From positions 434,001 through 498,000 of the forward strand of contig NZ_BNAU01000004.1 of the NCBI RefSeq assembly GCF_014653945.1: DNA of 64,000 nucleotides, read 5' to 3'. Positions 7,885-17,721 of this stretch are shown in pieces. Made by a program: the position numbers and the translations under genes. A model generated the notes under the pieces. It worked only from the letters and a program-made list of their open reading frames with translations. It was not told the DNA's origin and did not search any database. Within the stretch, counting starts at the first letter, position 1. Each line of letters begins with the position of its first letter. The stretch comes from Amycolatopsis deserti (GTDB lineage Bacteria; Actinomycetota; Actinomycetes; Mycobacteriales; Pseudonocardiaceae).

Positions 7885-10437
7885 TCAGCGCTCGCCTTCG
7901 GCGTCGTCCTCGTGGGTGCCCGCGCCGATGCTCACCGGCGGGGCGTCGGGGACGTCGGCCGGCTTCGGCTCGCCGCGGAAGACGAACCGCGCCTCGTCGT
8001 CGCGGTCCTCCGGGTTGCCGCTCCAGCCCTCGACGTCGACGATCACGATCTGACCAGCCTCGACCTCGCCGAACAGGATCTTCTCGGACAGCTGGTCCTC
8101 GATCTCCCGCTGGATGGTCCGGCGCAGCGGACGGGCGCCGAGCACCGGGTCGAAGCCGCGCTTGGCCAGCAGCGCCTTCGCCTTGTCGGTCAGCTCGAGA
8201 GCCATGTCCTTGGCCTTCAGCTGCTTCTCCACCCGCGTCACCATCAGGTCGACCATCTCGATGATCTGCTCCTGGGTGAGCTGGTGGAACACGATGATGT
8301 CGTCGATCCGGTTGAGGAACTCGGGCCGGAAGTGCTTCTTCATCTCCTCGTTGACCTTCTGCTTCATCTTCTCGTAACGCGATCCCTCGTCGTTACCGGA
8401 AGAGAAGCCCAGGCTGACGGTCTTGGAGATGTCCGACGTGCCCAGGTTCGAGGTGAAGATCAGCACCGTGTTCTTGAAGTCGACCGTGCGGCCCTGACCG
8501 TCGGTGAGCCGGCCGTCCTCCAGCACCTGCAGGAGGGTGTTGTAGATCTCCTGGTGGGCCTTCTCGATCTCGTCGAACAGGACCACGGAGAACGGCTTCC
8601 GGCGGACCTTCTCGGTCAGCTGGCCACCCTCCTCGTAGCCGACGTACCCCGGAGGGGCACCGAACAGCCGCGAGGCGGTGTAGCGGTCGTGGAACTCGCC
8701 CATGTCGATCTGGATGAGCGCGTCGTCCTCGCCGAACAGGAACTCCGCCAGCGCCTTGGACAGCTCGGTCTTACCGACACCGGACGGGCCGGCGAAGATG
8801 AACGAGCCGGACGGGCGCTTCGGGTCCTTCAGGCCGGCGCGGGTGCGGCGGATCGCCTGGGAGACGGCCTTGACGGCGTCCTCCTGGCCGATGATCCGCT
8901 TGTGCAGCTCGTCCTCCATGCGGAGCAGACGCGTGGTCTCCTCCTCGGTGAGCTTGAACACCGGGATGCCGGTCCAGTTGGCCAGGACCTCGGCGATCTG
9001 CTCGTCGTCGACCTCGGCGACGACGTCCAGGTCACCGTCCTTCCACTGCTTCTCCCGCTCGGACTTCTGCGCGAGGAGGTTCTTCTCCTCGTCACGCAGC
9101 CGGGCGGCGCGCTCGAAGTCCTGCGCGTCGATCGCGGACTCCTTGTCGCGGCGCACCTTGGCGATCTTCTCGTCGAACTCGCGCAGGTCCGGCGGCGCCG
9201 TCATGCGCCGGATGCGCATGCGGGCGCCGGCCTCGTCGATCAGGTCGATCGCCTTGTCCGGCAGGAACCGGTCGTTGATGTACCGGTCGGCCAGGGTGGC
9301 CGCGGCGACCAGCGCGGAGTCGGTGATCGACACGCGGTGGTGCGCCTCGTAGCGGTCCCGCAGGCCCTTGAGGATCTCGATGGTGTGCTCGAGCGACGGC
9401 TCGCCCACCTGGATCGGCTGGAAGCGGCGCTCCAGCGCGGCGTCCTTCTCGATGTACTTGCGGTACTCCTCGAGCGTGGTGGCGCCGATGGTCTGCAGCT
9501 CGCCGCGGGCCAGCATCGGCTTGAGGATCGACGCGGCGTCGATCGCGCCCTCGGCGGCACCCGCGCCGACGAGCGTGTGCAGCTCGTCGATGAACAGGAT
9601 GATGTCGCCACGGGTCTTGATCTCCTTGAGCACCTTCTTCAGGCGCTCTTCGAAGTCACCGCGGTAGCGGGAGCCGGCGACCAGGGAGCCCAGGTCCAGC
9701 GTGTAGAGCTGCTTGTCCTTCAGCGTCTCGGGCACCTCGCCCTTGACGATGTTCTGGGCCAGGCCCTCGACGACGGCGGTCTTGCCGACGCCGGGCTCGC
9801 CGATCAGCACCGGGTTGTTCTTGGTGCGGCGGGACAGCACCTGCATGACCCGCTCGATCTCCTTGCCGCGCCCGATGACCGGGTCCAGCTTGCCCTCACG
9901 CGCCGACTGGGTGAGGTTGCGGCCGAACTGGTCGAGCACGAGCGAGGAGGACGGGGTGCCCTCGCCACGGCCGGCGCCGGCCTCGGCCGGCTCCTTGCCC
10001 TGGTAGCCGGACAGCAGCTGCAGCACCTGCTGGCGCACCCGGTTGAGGTCCGCGCCGAGCTTGACGAGCACCTGCGCGGCGACGCCTTCGCCCTCGCGGA
10101 TCAGGCCGAGCAGGATGTGCTCGGTGCCGATGTAGTTGTGGCCGAGCTGCAGCGCCTCGCGCAGCGACAGCTCGAGCACCTTCTTGGCACGCGGGGTGAA
10201 CGGGATGTGCCCGCTCGGCGCCTGCTGGCCCTGGCCGATGATCTCCTCGACCTGCTGGCGGACGCCTTCCAGCGCGATACCCAACGATTCGAGCGCCTTG
10301 GCGGCGACACCCTCACCCTCGTGGATCAGGCCCAGGAGGATGTGCTCGGTGCCGATGTAGTTGTGGTTGAGCATCCGGGCCTCTTCCTGGGCCAGGACGA
10401 CCACCCGCCTCGCGCGGTCGGTGAACCTCTCGAACAT
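7885..10437 (-). CDS. clpC: ATP-dependent Clp protease ATPase subunit ClpC
   Basis: The 850-aa class I AAA+ unfoldase feeds substrates to ClpP. It starts with the invariant [13 protein letters not shown]. Two Clp_N repeats follow, each with [12 protein letters not shown]. Then come AAA module 1 ([15 protein letters not shown]), a UVR/coiled-coil middle region around [18 protein letters not shown] module 2 ([15 protein letters not shown]) and the C-terminal D2-small domain. Length and order match mycobacterial ClpC1. The start at 10437 is fixed by the conserved N-terminus and GAGGGAGTGGG upstream; the longer reading frame to 10473 is not needed. It is the left end of the conserved clpC-lsr2-lysS neighbourhood, and a candidate ClgR site lies upstream. 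Confidence 0.97.
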   Translation of the reverse strand: MFERFTDRARRVVVLAQEEARMLNHNYIGTEHILLGLIHEGEGVAAKALESLGIALEGVRQQVEEIIGQGQQAPSGHIPFTPRAKKVLELSLREALQLGHNYIGTEHILLGLIREGEGVAAQVLVKLGADLNRVRQQVLQLLSGYQGKEPAEAGAGRGEGTPSSSLVLDQFGRNLTQSAREGKLDPVIGRGKEIERVMQVLSRRTKNNPVLIGEPGVGKTAVVEGLAQNIVKGEVPETLKDKQLYTLDLGSLVAGSRYRGDFEERLKKVLKEIKTRGDIILFIDELHTLVGAGAAEGAIDAASILKPMLARGELQTIGATTLEEYRKYIEKDAALERRFQPIQVGEPSLEHTIEILKGLRDRYEAHHRVSITDSALVAAATLADRYINDRFLPDKAIDLIDEAGARMRIRRMTAPPDLREFDEKIAKVRRDKESAIDAQDFERAARLRDEEKNLLAQKSEREKQWKDGDLDVVAEVDDEQIAEVLANWTGIPVFKLTEEETTRLLRMEDELHKRIIGQEDAVKAVSQAIRRTRAGLKDPKRPSGSFIFAGPSGVGKTELSKALAEFLFGEDDALIQIDMGEFHDRYTASRLFGAPPGYVGYEEGGQLTEKVRRKPFSVVLFDEIEKAHQEIYNTLLQVLEDGRLTDGQGRTVDFKNTVLIFTSNLGTSDISKTVSLGFSSGNDEGSRYEKMKQKVNEEMKKHFRPEFLNRIDDIIVFHQLTQEQIIEMVDLMVTRVEKQLKAKDMALELTDKAKALLAKRGFDPVLGARPLRRTIQREIEDQLSEKILFGEVEAGQIVIVDVEGWSGNPEDRDDEARFVFRGEPKPADVPDAPPVSIGAGTHEDDAEGER

Positions 10438-10664
10438 TCCCACTCCCTCGACTGCTGCGCCGGCGGTGAGCACCCATCACTTCGCGATGGATTCAGCACC
10501 GTGAGTCCACTGTAGTAGCCATGCGGTCCCACCGGACTACCACTGGGGCGGATTAGGTCACAGCTGATGTAGATGCCGGAATCTCCCGGCGATGAGTCTG
10601 CGCTGGTAGCTGACGTAAGGGTCCAACGCGGGACTTCTCCCCGCGATTCCGCGAGCCCCGGTTT

Positions 10665-10682
10665 GTCCGCTCACCGCGAACA
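10665..10682. promoter_or_regulatory. Candidate ClgR-type operator
   Basis: CGCTCACCGCGAAC (10668-10681) resembles the actinobacterial ClgR consensus CGC-Y-N-A-N-R-GCG-W-W-S, with one mismatch in the core (C for R) and one in the flank. ClgR activates clp genes in Corynebacterium, Streptomyces and Mycobacterium. The position, about 230 nt upstream of clpC, is rather far, so this is tentative. Confidence 0.3.
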
Positions 10683-10725
10683 CCCCCGTCAGGAGGACGG
10701 GGCTGACGCTTCCGCCCGGATTGAG

Positions 10726-10744
10726 TAAGGTAAGGCCAACCTAA
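10726..10744. promoter_or_regulatory. DtxR/IdeR-type iron box
   Basis: TAAGGTAAGGCCAACCTAA matches the 19-bp IdeR/DmdR consensus TWAGGTTAGSCTAACCTWA at 17 positions by my count. It sits 20-40 nt before the candidate starts of the FhuF-like gene. It predicts repression of that gene when iron is plentiful. Confidence 0.85.
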
Positions 10745-10805
10745 CCAACTAGGGAGGTCCGCCATCGACACCGCGCTGGGCGCTCTCGACGCGTCAGTCA
10801 CGAGG

Positions 10806-11543
10806 GTGGCCGCCCTGCAGGACCGCATGGAAGTGCGCACCGACCTGCCCGGCACGGGCACCTGGCTGCGCTGCGGCGACCTGCTGGCTGACCCCGCGCG
10901 GTTCGACGTGTGGCGCAAGCTCCTGGGTGAGTGGTTGCGGGCCAACTTCGGCGAGGCACCCGACCGGACGACCGCGGGATTCGTCATGTCGTGGTATCTG
11001 CACGTGCCGGCCTTCACCGGTGCGTTGCTGCTCCATCACGAACGGCGAGTACCCATGCTGCGGCCGGGTGAACTCGCCTTCCGCCTGTGCGCGGACCGTC
11101 CGCACCCCGAAGGTGTGGCGGTGCTGGGGCACGAGTTCTACTGCCTGCCCGGCGACCCGGCGGCGGACCTGCCCGAAGCGACGGTGGTCGCGGACGAGAA
11201 GGCGCTGGCCGCGGTGCTGCGCGCCCGGTACACGGCGCACGCGGCGCAGTTCGTGCAGGCCTACGCCCCGGTCAGCCGGCTGGGGCGCCGGATGCTCTGG
11301 GCGGCGGCGACGGATGCCTTGGACAGCACGCTGTGGTGGGCCGGGCTGTACGCCGGCGACGAGGAGGCGGGCGTCGCGGACGCGCAGCTCGTGCTCGACG
11401 AGCGCTACCCGCCGCTGACGGCGTCGACCCGGCTTAGGCAGACGGAGGACGGGTGGGCCCGGCGGCGGGAGAGCTGCTGTTTTTCGTACCTGCTGCCGGA
11501 GCAGCCTCTCTGCGAGGGCTGCCCGCGCACCTGCCGCCGGTGA
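10806..11543 (+). CDS. FhuF-like (2Fe-2S) siderophore-iron reductase
   Basis: The 245-aa protein ends in CC-x10-C-x2-C, the unusual 2Fe-2S ligand pattern of the E. coli FhuF C-terminus. The N-terminal three quarters fits the FhuF/IucA-like fold with many Trp and Leu. FhuF proteins reduce ferric hydroxamate siderophores in the cytoplasm to release iron. The iron box directly upstream supports this role. The start is uncertain. The first canonical start is GTG 10806, but the good ribosome site GGGAGG (10752-10757) points to an in-frame ATC at 10764, which would add MDTALGALDASVTR-like residues. The gene stands alone, with no siderophore genes in the window. Confidence 0.85.
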   Translation: MAALQDRMEVRTDLPGTGTWLRCGDLLADPARFDVWRKLLGEWLRANFGEAPDRTTAGFVMSWYLHVPAFTGALLLHHERRVPMLRPGELAFRLCADRPHPEGVAVLGHEFYCLPGDPAADLPEATVVADEKALAAVLRARYTAHAAQFVQAYAPVSRLGRRMLWAAATDALDSTLWWAGLYAGDEEAGVADAQLVLDERYPPLTASTRLRQTEDGWARRRESCCFSYLLPEQPLCEGCPRTCRR

Positions 11544-11954
11544 CTTTCACCACACGGCGGATTTCGGAGATCGGGGTGGGGCGGGTTTCGGGGCTGCACC
11601 CGGCGACGGGCCCGTAGCCGGAAGGCGCCGGTGGGCGCCGGCCGCAGGTCGGTCCGGCGGCAGCCGCCGCCGATCGTGCGCCCCGCGGCCGGAACACCCC
11701 TAGCTCCGCCAGCCCGGATCGCGGCCCGTCAGCGCCACCAGCCGGTCCAGCGGCGGCGCCTCCGCCGAGCACGGCACCTCCGGCCCGAAGATCTTCATCT
11801 CCCGCGCCTGCTCGGCCGTCGCCGCGCGGCGCCCGGGCGCGGCCAATGGGCGGCACGTCGTGCACCACTCAGCCATCGCCAGCACGCCGCCGGGGCACGA
11901 CCACCGGGTGGCACGTGGTGCACCACCCGATGGCAACCCCACACCGGAACGCCC
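11544..11954. other. Gene-poor region with a decayed duplication
   Basis: These 411 nt lie between the convergent FhuF-like gene and the TIGR03086-type gene. They contain a GGCGCC-GGTG-GGCGCC hairpin (11625-11640) that may end the FhuF-like transcript, a 134-bp duplicated fragment of the neighbouring gene, and a shorter repeated motif (GGCACGTCGTGCACCAC near 11851 and GGCACGTGGTGCACCAC near 11910). No intact gene is present. Confidence 0.6.
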
Positions 11955-12079
11955 CTAGCTCCGCCAGCCCGGATCGCGGCCCGTCAGCGCCACCAGCCGG
12001 TCCAGCGGCGGCGCCTCCGCCGAGCACGGCACCTCCGGTCCGAAGATCTTCATCTCCCGCGCCTGCTCCGCCGTCGCCT
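11691..12079. repeat. Direct repeat, copies 11691-11824 and 11946-12079
   Basis: Two copies of about 134 bp, offset by exactly 255 bp, differ at only a few bases (for example GGAACACCCC versus GGAACGCCCC). The right copy is the 3' end of the intact gene at 11955-12536, and the left copy is its displaced duplicate. The near identity suggests a recent event. Confidence 0.85.
11700..11824 (-). pseudogene. Orphan duplicate of the 3' end of the TIGR03086-type gene
   Basis: The minus strand encodes the last ~40 residues of the neighbouring protein (ATAEQAREMKIFG through DPGWRS and the stop) without the rest of the gene. Upstream sequence in the same frame, to an ATG at 11942, is unrelated and low complexity. 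It is best read as a gene fragment left by tandem duplication. Confidence 0.7.
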
Positions 12080-12536
12080 GGGCTGAGGTGAACAGGGCCT
12101 CCGCCGTCGCGGGGTCCACCGTCAGCGGGTGGCCCGTCGCGCGGGCGAGGTCCCATCCGTGCACCACCCATTCGGTGAGCGCCATTTCGGCGATCATCGG
12201 CGCCGGCATCTCCGAACCGCCGAACTTCGTGGTGCCCTCGAGCGCCCCCGGCCGTCCACAGGCATCCACAATTCCATCCACAAGCGTGCACAGCTCGCCC
12301 AGCCAGTCACTCTGCGTGAGATCGGTGTCCCGCTCGCCGCCGGCGGCCTCGGGCGCCGGGTCGCGTCGCAGGGCCGCCGCCATCCACGGCCCCCAATAAA
12401 GCAGGTGGTTGAGCAGGCCCCGCACGTCGTATTCGGTGCAGGGCGTCCGGTTGTCCAGTTGGGCTGGTTCGATGGCGCGGAGCAGCGCGGTGAACTCGCG
12501 CGCAGCCCGCTCCAGCATCGGTCGAAGGTCGGTCAT
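11955..12536 (-). CDS. TIGR03086-type mycothiol-dependent maleylpyruvate-isomerase-like (DinB-fold) protein
   Basis: The 193-aa protein has the DinB-like four-helix metal-binding layout. NRTPCTEYDVRGLLNHLLYW (about residues 29-48) carries the conserved TPC-xx-DVR-LLxHL, and LTEWVVHGWDLARATG carries the second His. The family includes mycothiol-dependent metalloenzymes, but for most members the reaction is unknown. The start ATG 12536 follows TGGAGG at close spacing. The last 40 codons are duplicated downstream (see the repeat at 11691-12079). The gene stands alone. Confidence 0.8.
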   Translation of the reverse strand: MTDLRPMLERAAREFTALLRAIEPAQLDNRTPCTEYDVRGLLNHLLYWGPWMAAALRRDPAPEAAGGERDTDLTQSDWLGELCTLVDGIVDACGRPGALEGTTKFGGSEMPAPMIAEMALTEWVVHGWDLARATGHPLTVDPATAEALFTSAQATAEQAREMKIFGPEVPCSAEAPPLDRLVALTGRDPGWRS

Positions 12537-12639
12537 GCCTCCATTCAGCCGAATCGCGGCGCCGCCGTCTTGAACAAAAGCGACAGCCGCTCGCGAATGA
12601 CCCGCCGGGACAGAACCATGTACAACCTGCCGCACAATG

Positions 12640-12668
12640 AAAAAAGCCGCCGGGAATCCCCGGCGGCT
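12640..12668 (-). terminator. Rho-independent terminator of lsr2
   Basis: A 10-bp stem (12645-12654 with 12659-12668) with a 4-nt loop is followed on the minus strand by six U residues (A-tract at 12640-12645). This is a classical intrinsic terminator 30 nt after the lsr2 stop. Confidence 0.9.
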
Positions 12669-12697
12669 CTTCACGCCCCTCTTTACCCGAACTGCGC

Positions 12698-13051
12698 TCA
12701 GTTCTTCTTGTGGTAGGCCTCCACGACCTCCGACGGGATACGCCCGCGGTCGGAAACCTGGTACCCGTTCTTGCGCGCCCAGGCCCGAATGGCCTGGTTC
12801 TGCTCGCGGTCGACCGACGCGGAACGGCCCGCCACCTTGCCCGCCGGCTGACGACCCGCCGTGCCCCGCTTGCGGCCACCGGCACGCCGCGCGTGCTCGA
12901 CGTACTGGGCCAGCGCGTCACGGAGCTCCTCGGCGTTTTCCGCCGACAGGTCGATCTGGTACGAGATGCCGTCCAGTCCGAACTCGACGGTCTCGTCCGC
13001 CTCCGAGCCGTCGATGTCGTCGATGAGCGACACCAGCACCTTCTGTGCCAT
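12698..13051 (-). CDS. lsr2: Lsr2 nucleoid-associated protein
   Basis: The 117-aa protein is a histone-like silencer of AT-rich and foreign DNA in actinobacteria. The N-terminal dimerisation domain ([15 protein letters not shown], then [12 protein letters not shown]) and the C-terminal DNA-binding domain ([19 protein letters not shown]) with the minor-groove RGR motif are both present. The linker is rich in Gly, Arg and Lys. AGGAGG lies six bases before ATG 13051. The gene sits in the conserved clpC-lsr2-lysS order, with its own strong promoter and terminator, consistent with abundant expression. Confidence 0.97.
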   Translation of the reverse strand: MAQKVLVSLIDDIDGSEADETVEFGLDGISYQIDLSAENAEELRDALAQYVEHARRAGGRKRGTAGRQPAGKVAGRSASVDREQNQAIRAWARKNGYQVSDRGRIPSEVVEAYHKKN

Positions 13052-13130
13052 GTGTTTCCTCCTGTTTTAGGCCAGCCACGAATGATCGGGCAGGGGCAGG
13101 CGCCCTGACCAGAAGCCATTGACTAGGACA

Positions 13131-13159
13131 TTAATACCCGGAATCAGGGCAGCACGCAA
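13131..13159 (-). promoter_or_regulatory. Sigma-70-type promoter of lsr2
   Basis: Reading the minus strand, -35 TTGCGT (13159-13154) and -10 TATTAA (13136-13131) are separated by exactly 17 bp. The site lies about 80 nt before the lsr2 start. It is unusually AT-rich for this genome, which fits a strong housekeeping promoter. Confidence 0.6.
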
Positions 13160-13194
13160 ATCACGTTACCGATACCGTGACCAGTTCCTGCCTG

Positions 13195-14706
13195 CTATTC
13201 GGGGCGTACCAGGGGGAAGAGGATGGTCTCCCGGATGCCCAGGCCGGTCAGGGCCATCAGCAAGCGATCGATGCCCATTCCCACGCCACCACTCGGTGGC
13301 ATTCCGTACTCGAGCGCACGCAGGAAATCCTCATCGAGGCGCATCGCTTCGCTATCGCCGGCCGCGGCCTGCCGGGCCTGATCCAGCAATCTTTCCCGCT
13401 CGATCACCGGATCGACCAGCTCGGAGTATCCGGTGGCCAACTCGAATCCGCGGACGTAGAGGTCCCACTTCTCGGCCACACCGGGCTTGGTCCGGTGCTG
13501 CCGGGTCAGCGGCGAGGTCTCGATCGGGAAATCCCGCACGAAAGTCGGCTCGTGCAGGTGATCGCCGACGAGGTGCTCCCACAGTTCCTCGACCAGCTTG
13601 CCGTGGCCGAGTTTCGGATCGACCTCCAGACCGCGCGCCGATGCGAACCCGCGCAGCTTCTCGACCGACGTTTCCGGCGTCACTTCTTCACCGAGCGCGT
13701 CCGACAACGAGTCGTACATGCTCAGCGAGGTCCATTCGCCGGACAGGTCGTAGGGCGTGCCGTCGGCGAGCGTGACCTCCAGACCGCCGAAAACGGCCTG
13801 CGCGGCTTCCTGGATCAGCTCGCGCGTCATCACCGCGTTGGTGTCGTAGGTGGCGTAGGCCTCGTAGTACTCCAGCATCGCGAATTCCGGCGAATGCGAG
13901 GAGTCGCTGCCCTCGTTGCGGAAGTTGCGGTTGATCTCGAAGACCTTCTCGATCCCGCCGACCACGCACCGCTTGAGGAACAGCTCCGGCGCGATCCGCA
14001 GATACAGATCGATGTCGAACGCGTTCGAATGGGTGACGAACGGCCGGGCGGACGCGCCGCCGTGCAGCGTCTGCAGCATCGGCGTTTCCACCTCGGTGAA
14101 ACCGCGGCGGTGGAAGGAATCCCGCAGCGAGCGGACCACCGACGCGCGCGTGCGCACCACGTCGCGGGCCTGCGGGCGCAGGATCAGGTCGACGTAACGC
14201 TGGCGGACGCGCGTCTCCTCGGCCAGCTCCTTGTGCGCGACCGGCAGCGGGCGCAGCGCCTTCGCGGCCATCCGCCATTCGTCGGCCATGATCGACAGCT
14301 CGCCACGCTTGGAGGTGATGACCTCGCCGTGCACGTAGACGTGGTCACCGAGGTCGACGTCGGACTTCCAGGCGGCCAGCGCCTCCTCGCCGACGTTCGC
14401 GAGGCTGATCATCGCCTGCAGTTCGGTGCCGTCGCCCTCGCGCAGGGTCGCGAAGCACAGCTTTCCCCCGATGCGCGAGAACATGACGCGACCGGTCACG
14501 CCGACGACCTCGCCGGTGGCCGTGTCGGCGGGCAGGTCCGGGTGGGCCGCGCGCACCTCGGCGAGCGTGTGGGTGCGCGGCACTTCCACCGGGTACGGCT
14601 CCACGCCCTCCGCGAGCAGCCGGTCGCGCTTGGCCCGACGGACCCGCATCTGCTCGGGCAGGTCGTCAGCGGGCACCGGGCGCTCCGGGGAGGGGGAATC
14701 CGTCAT
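13195..14706 (-). CDS. lysS: Lysyl-tRNA synthetase (class II)
   Basis: The 503-aa enzyme charges tRNA-Lys. An N-terminal OB-fold anticodon-binding domain (about residues 65-150, [15 protein letters not shown]) precedes the class II catalytic core: motif 2 [20 protein letters not shown] and motif 3 [15 protein letters not shown] near the C-terminus. The ending [14 protein letters not shown] is typical of LysS. It corresponds in position and size to mycobacterial lysS1. The gene runs toward lsr2 but is separated from it by 143 nt holding the lsr2 promoter. The start at 14706 is the first codon before a short divergent region with the methyltransferase gene. Confidence 0.96.
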   Translation of the reverse strand: MTDSPSPERPVPADDLPEQMRVRRAKRDRLLAEGVEPYPVEVPRTHTLAEVRAAHPDLPADTATGEVVGVTGRVMFSRIGGKLCFATLREGDGTELQAMISLANVGEEALAAWKSDVDLGDHVYVHGEVITSKRGELSIMADEWRMAAKALRPLPVAHKELAEETRVRQRYVDLILRPQARDVVRTRASVVRSLRDSFHRRGFTEVETPMLQTLHGGASARPFVTHSNAFDIDLYLRIAPELFLKRCVVGGIEKVFEINRNFRNEGSDSSHSPEFAMLEYYEAYATYDTNAVMTRELIQEAAQAVFGGLEVTLADGTPYDLSGEWTSLSMYDSLSDALGEEVTPETSVEKLRGFASARGLEVDPKLGHGKLVEELWEHLVGDHLHEPTFVRDFPIETSPLTRQHRTKPGVAEKWDLYVRGFELATGYSELVDPVIERERLLDQARQAAAGDSEAMRLDEDFLRALEYGMPPSGGVGMGIDRLLMALTGLGIRETILFPLVRPE

Positions 14707-14779
14707 GCGGACAGGGTATTCAAGGCCGTTCCGACTAGGCCAACCGGATTACCTGTATCGACCAGCGCATGTTCGTCGA

Positions 14780-14785
14780 TAGCAT
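14780..14785 (+). promoter_or_regulatory. -10 box (TAGCAT) of a probable leaderless transcript
   Basis: TAGCAT ends seven bases before GTG 14793, which puts the expected transcription start on the start codon. No ribosome site precedes either candidate start of the methyltransferase gene, which supports leaderless translation. Confidence 0.45.
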
Positions 14786-14792
14786 CGCGCGA

Positions 14793-15548
14793 GTGAGCGA
14801 AGCCACTTCATCCGCGGAGCGTGAGCTCTGGAACCGGCGGTCCCGCTCATTCGGGGGACGCGCGGACGCGTATGCCGAACACCGTCCGGATTACCCGCTC
14901 GACGCACTGCGCTGGACGGTGCCGCCGCAGGCCGCCGAGGTGGTCGACCTGGCCGCGGGCACCGGCAAGCTCACCGGCGGATTGCGCGCGCTCGGCCTGC
15001 ACGTGACGGCGGTGGAGCCGGACCCGGGGATGCGTGCCGAATTCACCCGGCACCACCCGGACGTGGCGGTTCTCGACGGGACGGCCGAACGGATCCCGCT
15101 GCCCGATGCCAGCGCCGACGCGGTGCTGGCCGGTCAGGCGTTCCACTGGTTCGACATCGACGCCGCGCTCACCGAGATCGCCCGCGTGCTGCGGCCTGGC
15201 GGCGTGGTGGCCGGGCTGTGGAACGGCAACGACGATTCCGTGCCGTGGGTCGCCGAAATGGCGCGACTCGCCGGCTTCGTCCGGCGCGCCCGGTGGGTGG
15301 CCGAACTGGGCGAGCACCCGGCGTTCGGTCCGTTCGAGGAGAAGACTTTCCGGCACGCGCACCGGCGCACACCCGAAAGCCTGGTCGAAACGATCTCCAC
15401 GCATTCCCACCTGATCGTCGCCGAGGCGGACGAGCGCACGCGGACGCGGGAGCAGCTGCTGGAATTCCTCCGCACCCACCCGGACACCGCCGGTGGCGAA
15501 TTCGACCTGCCGCTGGTGACGACCGTGCTGCGCGCGGTCCGCCGTTAA
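14793..15548 (+). CDS. Class I SAM-dependent methyltransferase
   Basis: The 251-aa protein has the Rossmann-type methyltransferase core. [15 protein letters not shown] is motif [12 protein letters not shown] motif II, and GQAFHWFD then [16 protein letters not shown] motifs III-IV. The AEHRPDYP region near the N-terminus is typical of methyltransferase_11 proteins of unknown substrate. ATG 14769 is an alternative start adding eight residues; GTG 14793 is preferred because of the -10 box just before it. Its stop overlaps the coaX stop on the other strand (TTAA, 15545-15548). Confidence 0.85.
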   Translation: MSEATSSAERELWNRRSRSFGGRADAYAEHRPDYPLDALRWTVPPQAAEVVDLAAGTGKLTGGLRALGLHVTAVEPDPGMRAEFTRHHPDVAVLDGTAERIPLPDASADAVLAGQAFHWFDIDAALTEIARVLRPGGVVAGLWNGNDDSVPWVAEMARLAGFVRRARWVAELGEHPAFGPFEEKTFRHAHRRTPESLVETISTHSHLIVAEADERTRTREQLLEFLRTHPDTAGGEFDLPLVTTVLRAVRR

Positions 15549-16330
15549 CGCGTCTGGCGTTCGAAGGCCAGGCGCAGGCCCAGCAGCGTCAGGTCGGGCA
15601 CGTGCTCGGTGATCGTCTCCGACTCGCCGATCACCAGCGGCGCGAGGCCGCCGGTGGCGAGCACCGTGACCGGCTCGTGGGTGCGCTCGGTCAGCTCCCG
15701 CACGATCCGCCGCACCAGACCGTCGACCTGACCGGCGAACCCGAACACGATGCCGGACTGCAGGCACTCCACGGTGTTCTTGCCGATCACCGACCGCGGC
15801 CGGGCCAGCTCGACCTTGCGCAGCGCCGCGGCCCGCGCGGCCAGCGCGTCGACCGAGATCTCGATGCCGGGCGCGAACGCGCCGCCGAGGAACTCGCCCT
15901 TCGCGGAGATGACGTCGACGTTGGTCGAGGTCCCGAAGTCCACGACCACGCACGCCGTGCGGTACAGGTGGTGCGCGGCGAGCGTGTTGACCAGCCGGTC
16001 CGCGCCCACCTCCCGCGGGTTGTCGACGAGCAGCGGGACGCCGGTGCGCACGCCGGGCTCGACGACGACCTTCGGCACCCGCGCGTAGTAGCGCGCGAGC
16101 ATGACCCGCATTTCGCGCAGCACCGCGGGCACGGTCGACAGCGCGCTGATCCCGGTGATCGCGTCGGCGTGCTCGCCGAGCAGGCCGCGCATGGTCAGCG
16201 CCAGCTCGTCGGCGGTCATCTGCGCGTCGGTCCGCATCCGCCAGTCACCGACGAGCTTGGCCGCGTCCCCCCGGCCCTCGTACAGGCCGAGCACGATGTT
16301 CGTGTTGCCGACGTCGATCGTCAGGAGCAC
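15545..16330 (-). CDS. coaX: Type III pantothenate kinase
   Basis: The 261-aa enzyme phosphorylates pantothenate, the first step of CoA synthesis. The ASKHA-fold marks are [16 protein letters not shown] (phosphate loop), [12 protein letters not shown], and [13 protein letters not shown] followed by [13 protein letters not shown]. The length fits bacterial CoaX. It follows panD by 6 nt in the operon DUF2520-panC-panD-coaX, so one transcript makes pantothenate and commits it to CoA. Confidence 0.95.
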   Translation of the reverse strand: MLLTIDVGNTNIVLGLYEGRGDAAKLVGDWRMRTDAQMTADELALTMRGLLGEHADAITGISALSTVPAVLREMRVMLARYYARVPKVVVEPGVRTGVPLLVDNPREVGADRLVNTLAAHHLYRTACVVVDFGTSTNVDVISAKGEFLGGAFAPGIEISVDALAARAAALRKVELARPRSVIGKNTVECLQSGIVFGFAGQVDGLVRRIVRELTERTHEPVTVLATGGLAPLVIGESETITEHVPDLTLLGLRLAFERQTR

Positions 16331-16336
16331 CTGCGG

Positions 16337-16834
16337 TCAGCTCTCGGTGTGCAGCAGTGCGTCCAGGCGCGCCGCGTCGACGGTCTCGGCGACCGGGAAC
16401 GGGTTCTCCCGGTCCGGCGACGCGATCGGGATGCTGCCGCTCACCAGGCCCGAGCCCGCGGGTGCGTGGCCGGGGTCGCTGCCGGAGTGCTTGATCCGGT
16501 TCTCGTCGTCGACGAACACGATCCGCGGCTGGTAAGTGGCGGCCTCGGCGTTGTCCATCTGCCCGTAGGAGATCAGGATGACCAGGTCGCCCGGGTGCAC
16601 GAGGTGGGCGGCCGCGCCGTTGATCCCGATGACGCCGCTGTCGCGCTCGCCGGGGATGACGTAGGTCTCCAGCCGCGCGCCGTTCGTGACGTCCACAATG
16701 GACACCTGCTCGCCTGGCAGCAGGTCGGCCGCCTCCATCAGCGTCTCGTCGATCGTGACCGACCCGACGTAGTGCAGGTTGGCCTGGGTGACCGTCGCGC
16801 GATGGATCTTCGACTTCAGCATCGTGCGGTACAT
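16337..16834 (-). CDS. panD: Aspartate 1-decarboxylase precursor
   Basis: The 165-aa proenzyme self-cleaves between Gly24 and Ser25 (HYVGSVTID) to form the pyruvoyl cofactor, then makes beta-alanine from aspartate. [16 protein letters not shown] and GINGAAAHL are conserved. The C-terminus runs about 30-40 residues past the usual 126-139 aa length (from about DENRIKHSG) and is Pro/Gly/Ser-rich, which is seen in some actinobacteria. Two nucleotides separate it from panC. Confidence 0.95.
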   Translation of the reverse strand: MYRTMLKSKIHRATVTQANLHYVGSVTIDETLMEAADLLPGEQVSIVDVTNGARLETYVIPGERDSGVIGINGAAAHLVHPGDLVILISYGQMDNAEAATYQPRIVFVDDENRIKHSGSDPGHAPAGSGLVSGSIPIASPDRENPFPVAETVDAARLDALLHTES

Positions 16835-16836
16835 GG

Positions 16837-17721
16837 TTATCCCTCTTCCTCCGACGCGCCCAGCACCACCGGGACGTTGTCGATCAGCCGGGTCCGCCCC
16901 ACGCGGGCGGCGATCAGCAACCGTGCTTCCCCATCGACGGGTGCGGGACCGAGATCGGTTCCCCGCAACTCCAGATAATCGACGTCGACCTCGGGACGGG
17001 CGGCCAGCGTCTCGCGCGCCGCCGCGAGCACCGCGTCCGCGCCCTTCGGACCGGAGTGCCCGCCCGCCGCCAGCGCCGCGGACAGCACCACGGCCGATTC
17101 CCGCTGTTCCGGCGAAAGGTAGACGTTGCGCGAGGACAGGGCCAGCCCGTCGGATTCGCGCACCGTAGGCACGCCGATCACCCGGACGTCCAGGTTCAGG
17201 TCGCGCACCATCCGCTTGATCAGGACCAGCTGCTGGTAGTCCTTCTCGCCGAAGAACGCGTAGTCGGGCGTGACGATGTGGAACAGCTTCGCCACCACCG
17301 TCAGCACACCGGCGAAGTGGCCGGGGCGGTGGGCGCCCTCCAGCTCGTCGCCGAGCGGGCCGGGGTGCAGGGTCACCGCGTGGCCCTCGGCGTAGAGGTC
17401 GCCGACCTTGGGCACGAACGCGATCTCGACACCGTCCTCGGCGAGGATCTCCAGGTCGCGCTCCAGCGGCCGCGGGTAGGCGTCGAAGTCCTCACCCTCG
17501 CCGAACTGCAGCGGGTTGACGAAGATCGACACGGCGACGACGGTGTTCGGCAGGCGCTTGGCGCGGCGGATCAGCTCGCGGTGGCCGGCGTGCAGCGCGC
17601 CCATGGTCGGCACCAGCGCGACCTTGCGGCCCACCGAGTGCAGCGCCGCGGTGACCCGGTGGACGTCGCCGGGCGTCTGGTAGGTGTTCAGCTGCCCGCG
17701 GCTGAATTTCGGTGTGGTCAC
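16837..17721 (-). CDS. panC: Pantoate--beta-alanine ligase
   Basis: The 294-aa enzyme condenses pantoate and beta-alanine with ATP. The HIGH-type site is [13 protein letters not shown], with [26 protein letters not shown] and the KMSKS-like LSSRNVYLS. Its start overlaps the DUF2520 gene stop by 4 nt, so the two are translationally coupled. panB is not in the window. Confidence 0.96.
   Translation of the reverse strand: MTTPKFSRGQLNTYQTPGDVHRVTAALHSVGRKVALVPTMGALHAGHRELIRRAKRLPNTVVAVSIFVNPLQFGEGEDFDAYPRPLERDLEILAEDGVEIAFVPKVGDLYAEGHAVTLHPGPLGDELEGAHRPGHFAGVLTVVAKLFHIVTPDYAFFGEKDYQQLVLIKRMVRDLNLDVRVIGVPTVRESDGLALSSRNVYLSPEQRESAVVLSAALAAGGHSGPKGADAVLAAARETLAARPEVDVDYLELRGTDLGPAPVDGEARLLIAARVGRTRLIDNVPVVLGASEEEG

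Larger units (their letters stand above)
10438..10763. other. Divergent intergenic region between clpC and the FhuF-like gene
   Basis: This stretch of 326 nt has no coding frame with a credible start. It holds the clpC leader and promoter on the minus strand, a candidate ClgR box near 10665-10682, and the iron box at 10726-10744 for the plus-strand gene. No RNA gene was recognised. Confidence 0.6.

Noticed and set aside
7288-10515. 1075-codon open frame on the plus strand opposite clpC
   Set aside because: It is antisense to the fully conserved clpC, has biased low-complexity composition (Leu/Gly/Asp/Val) from GC-rich codon mirroring, and has no motif or ribosome site.
11631-12086. Plus-strand frame across the duplicated region (151 codons)
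   Set aside because: It is the complement of the duplicated gene end and has no start context; the internal repeat in the product only reflects the DNA duplication.
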